Assembly (NCBI GenBank): GCA_030695285.1
Contig: JAUYTF010000312.1
Coordinates: 1 to 6,761 of the forward strand
Reading direction: 5' to 3'
Origin: Eubacteriales bacterium
GTDB lineage: Bacteria > Bacillota > Clostridia > Christensenellales > CAG-138
Length of the DNA stretch: 6,761 bases
Shown here one piece after another: positions 5,474 to 6,761 of this stretch (the first letter of the stretch is position 1; each line of letters begins with the position of its first letter). The notes beneath the pieces were generated by a model that saw only the letters and a list, made by a program, of their open reading frames with translations, searched no databases and was not told where the DNA came from. The translations under genes and the position numbers were made by a program.

Positions 5474-6448
5474 ATGTTTGACGCGGTGGAGATCGGGCGG
5501 CGTATATCGCGCCTGAGAAAAGAAAAGGACATGACGCAGCCCGCGCTTGCGGATGTGATGGGCGTGAGCTTTCAAGCGGTTAGCAACTGGGAGCGAGGCG
5601 CTTCTATGCCGGATATCGGCAAGCTGCCGGAGCTGGCGCAGGCGCTGGGCGTGAGCGTGGATGAATTGCTCGGCGGCGGGCGAGGCGGCGAACTCATCCG
5701 CAGCGTGATCGACGGCAAGGAAGAGTCATTTGTGAAGAACGAGCGCATCACGCTGTCTGAAGCGGGTGAGGCAGCGCCGCTGCTCAAACCCAAACAGGTG
5801 ACGCGCATCGTCAAAGCGATTGAGGAGGAAAAGCAGCAGCGGCAGAATGACGCAGCGGGGGAAGATCGAGCTTCCGCTGAGCAGGAAAAAATTGACTTCG
5901 GGAGCTTGATTTCGATTGCGCCGTTTCTCGACGAAGATTATCTCGACACGCTTGCGACCCGCCTTGCGCCCGATGTCGGGCTTGCCCGGCTTGCAGCGCT
6001 CGCACCGTTTGTGAGCGAAGAGACGCTGGGAAAACTCGCGCAGAACTCGATCAGAAACGGCGGCACGCTCGGCGAGCTTGCGGCGATCGCGCCGTTTCTA
6101 GACGAGGAGGATCTGGGCAAGATTGCGCTCGACGTCGTGCAGAAAGGCGGCACGCTAGGCGAGCTCGCGGCGCTCGCACCGTTTCTAGACGAGGACGACC
6201 TGGGCAAGATTGCGCTAAGCTGTGTGGAGAGCGGCAGCAGCATTTCGCAGGTTGCGGCGGTTGCACCGTTTTTGGATGAGGAAGATCTGGATCGCATCGT
6301 GAAAACGGCGCTCAAGCATGGACAGAAGGCAGGCGATCTAACCGCGCTGTTTCCGTTTCTTTCTCAGGAGGCGCTGCGCGCGCTGATTGAAGATGCGCTC
6401 AAGCGAAACGACACGGGGAGCCTCTCGAATATCTCGAAATTTTTATAG
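5474..6448 (+). CDS. XRE-family helix-turn-helix regulator with C-terminal 29-residue helical repeats
   Basis: This encodes 324 residues. Residues 7-61 are a Cro/CI-type helix-turn-helix: RISRLRKEKDMTQ, then LADVMGVS, then the recognition helix FQAVSNWERG, ending in LGVSVDELL. A charged linker (about 70-140) includes a basic/acidic segment (KPKQVTRIVKAIEEEK). From residue 145 to the end there are six tandem units starting at 145, 173, 202, 231, 260 and 289, with the consensus LAALAPFLDEEDLGKIA followed by a Gly-containing turn. A half unit (317-324) stops at KFL. The units look like paired helices forming a solenoid, probably a protein-binding or ligand-sensing module. The DNA-binding half suggests a cytoplasmic transcription regulator; its target is unknown, with autoregulation of the 5311-6448 unit the usual first guess. 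The start is fixed by AGGAG (5461-5465) eight bases before the ATG. Confidence 0.85.
   Translation: MFDAVEIGRRISRLRKEKDMTQPALADVMGVSFQAVSNWERGASMPDIGKLPELAQALGVSVDELLGGGRGGELIRSVIDGKEESFVKNERITLSEAGEAAPLLKPKQVTRIVKAIEEEKQQRQNDAAGEDRASAEQEKIDFGSLISIAPFLDEDYLDTLATRLAPDVGLARLAALAPFVSEETLGKLAQNSIRNGGTLGELAAIAPFLDEEDLGKIALDVVQKGGTLGELAALAPFLDEDDLGKIALSCVESGSSISQVAAVAPFLDEEDLDRIVKTALKHGQKAGDLTALFPFLSQEALRALIEDALKRNDTGSLSNISKFL
5906..6445 (+). repeat. in-frame tandem repeats of about 87 bp within the regulator gene
   Basis: The repeat units of the regulator are also visible at DNA level. The segments starting at 6061 and 6148 share long identical runs such as GTTTCTAGACGAGGA and CTGGGCAAGATTGCGCT, offset by exactly 87 bases. 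The outer units (from 5906 and 6338) are more diverged and keep mainly the protein pattern. The central pair therefore appears to be the most recent duplication, and copy number may vary between strains. Confidence 0.85.
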
Positions 6449-6471
6449 GCGCGCAGAAATGAGCGCTTTTT
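6447..6471 (+). terminator. possible weak terminator after the regulator gene
   Basis: AGGCGC (6447-6452) can pair with GCGCTT (6463-6468), including one G-T pair, and T residues run to 6471. A competing stem GCAGAAA/TTTCTGC (6453-6459 with 6469-6475) uses the same T's. The stem overlaps the stop codon. Both structures are modest, so termination may be incomplete. Confidence 0.35.
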
Positions 6472-6552
6472 CTGCATAAAAACGAAAAGTGGTTACCCGC
6501 TCAAAAAAAAGCAGGCTGGCGCAAATTTATTTATATATCGCGGCGGCATACG

Positions 6553-6581
6553 TTGACTTTGTGCGTCGGTGAGGATATGAT
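6553..6581 (+). promoter_or_regulatory. sigma-A-type promoter of the glutamate dehydrogenase gene
   Basis: TTGACT (6553-6558) and TATGAT (6576-6581) each match five of six consensus bases and are 17 bases apart. The predicted start near 6588 gives a leader of about 50 bases. An AT-rich tract (6523-6538) lies upstream, where an UP element could help polymerase binding. Confidence 0.7.
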
Positions 6582-6637
6582 AAACGGGAGCGAATTCCAA
6601 CGATTCCTTTCATTTTAAGCACATCAGGAGGACAGGC

Positions 6638-6761
6638 ATGAACGCCTATATTCAGCGGGTACTGGAAGACATCAAGAAAAAGAACGCAAACGAACCGGAG
6701 TTTTTGCAGACGGTGGAGGAAGTGTATACATCTCTCGAGCCGATCGTGAGCAAGCATCCGG
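6638..6761 (+). CDS. gdhA: glutamate dehydrogenase, N-terminal part (cut by window end)
   Basis: Only the first 41 codons are present; the frame is open at the window edge. The readable start (MNAYIQRVLEDI, then NEPEFLQTVEEVYTSLEPIV) corresponds closely to the N-terminus of clostridial hexameric glutamate dehydrogenase, which from memory has DEPEFVQTVEEVLSSLGPVV at the same position. The enzyme interconverts glutamate with 2-oxoglutarate and ammonium in the cytoplasm, linking amino-acid and carbon metabolism. The catalytic and nucleotide-binding regions are outside the window, so cofactor preference cannot be judged. A strong AGGAGG (6626-6631) sits six bases before the ATG, and a good promoter lies just upstream, so expression is probably high and independent of the regulator gene. 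Confidence 0.9.
   Translation, partial: MNAYIQRVLEDIKKKNANEPEFLQTVEEVYTSLEPIVSKHP

Noticed and set aside
5938..6315. Minus-strand frame with repeated serine-rich units opposite the regulator
   Set aside because: Its apparent repeats merely mirror the 87-bp repeats of the real gene on the plus strand.

Overview
The window looks like a chromosomal segment of a fairly G+C-rich, low-GC-phylum (Firmicutes/Clostridia-type) bacterium, probably an uncultured gut or anaerobic clostridial lineage. The grounds are strong AGGAGG-type ribosome binding sites, sigma-A-type promoters, short stem-plus-T terminators, a PgcA-type phosphohexomutase, and the start of a glutamate dehydrogenase that closely resembles, from memory, the Clostridium symbiosum enzyme. 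The taxonomic call is inference.

Layout. Positions 1-1639 hold a minus-strand gene for a polytopic membrane protein with five C-terminal zinc ribbons, ending at a clear intrinsic terminator (30-63). At 1646-1693 two promoter-like elements sit back to back, one firing left into the zinc-ribbon gene and one firing right into a secreted lipoprotein of the alpha/beta-hydrolase fold (1825-2748). Right after that gene lies a 77-bp degenerate copy of its own 3' end (2769-2845), differing only at third codon positions. Next come a complete phosphoglucomutase/phosphomannomutase gene (2932-4662), a small AT-rich gene for a single-pass membrane protein of unknown function (4683-5138) with its own terminator (5145-5169), and an untranslated stretch that can fold as an H-type pseudoknot (5205-5254). 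This is followed by a two-gene unit: a 49-residue basic protein (5311-5460) and a helix-turn-helix regulator carrying six to seven 29-residue helical repeats (5474-6448). A well-formed promoter (6553-6581) then drives the beginning of an NADP/NAD glutamate dehydrogenase gene (6638 to window end).

Functionally, the two recognisable metabolic genes (sugar-phosphate mutase and glutamate dehydrogenase) are core functions that flank a less conserved block, 4683-6448. That block has clear base-composition heterogeneity, two small unrecognised proteins, a structured intergenic region and a repeat-bearing regulator. Nothing here is a recognisable phage, transposon, CRISPR array or known defence system. 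The least explained features are the pseudoknot-like element, the truncated lipoprotein-gene copy and the repeat architecture of the regulator.
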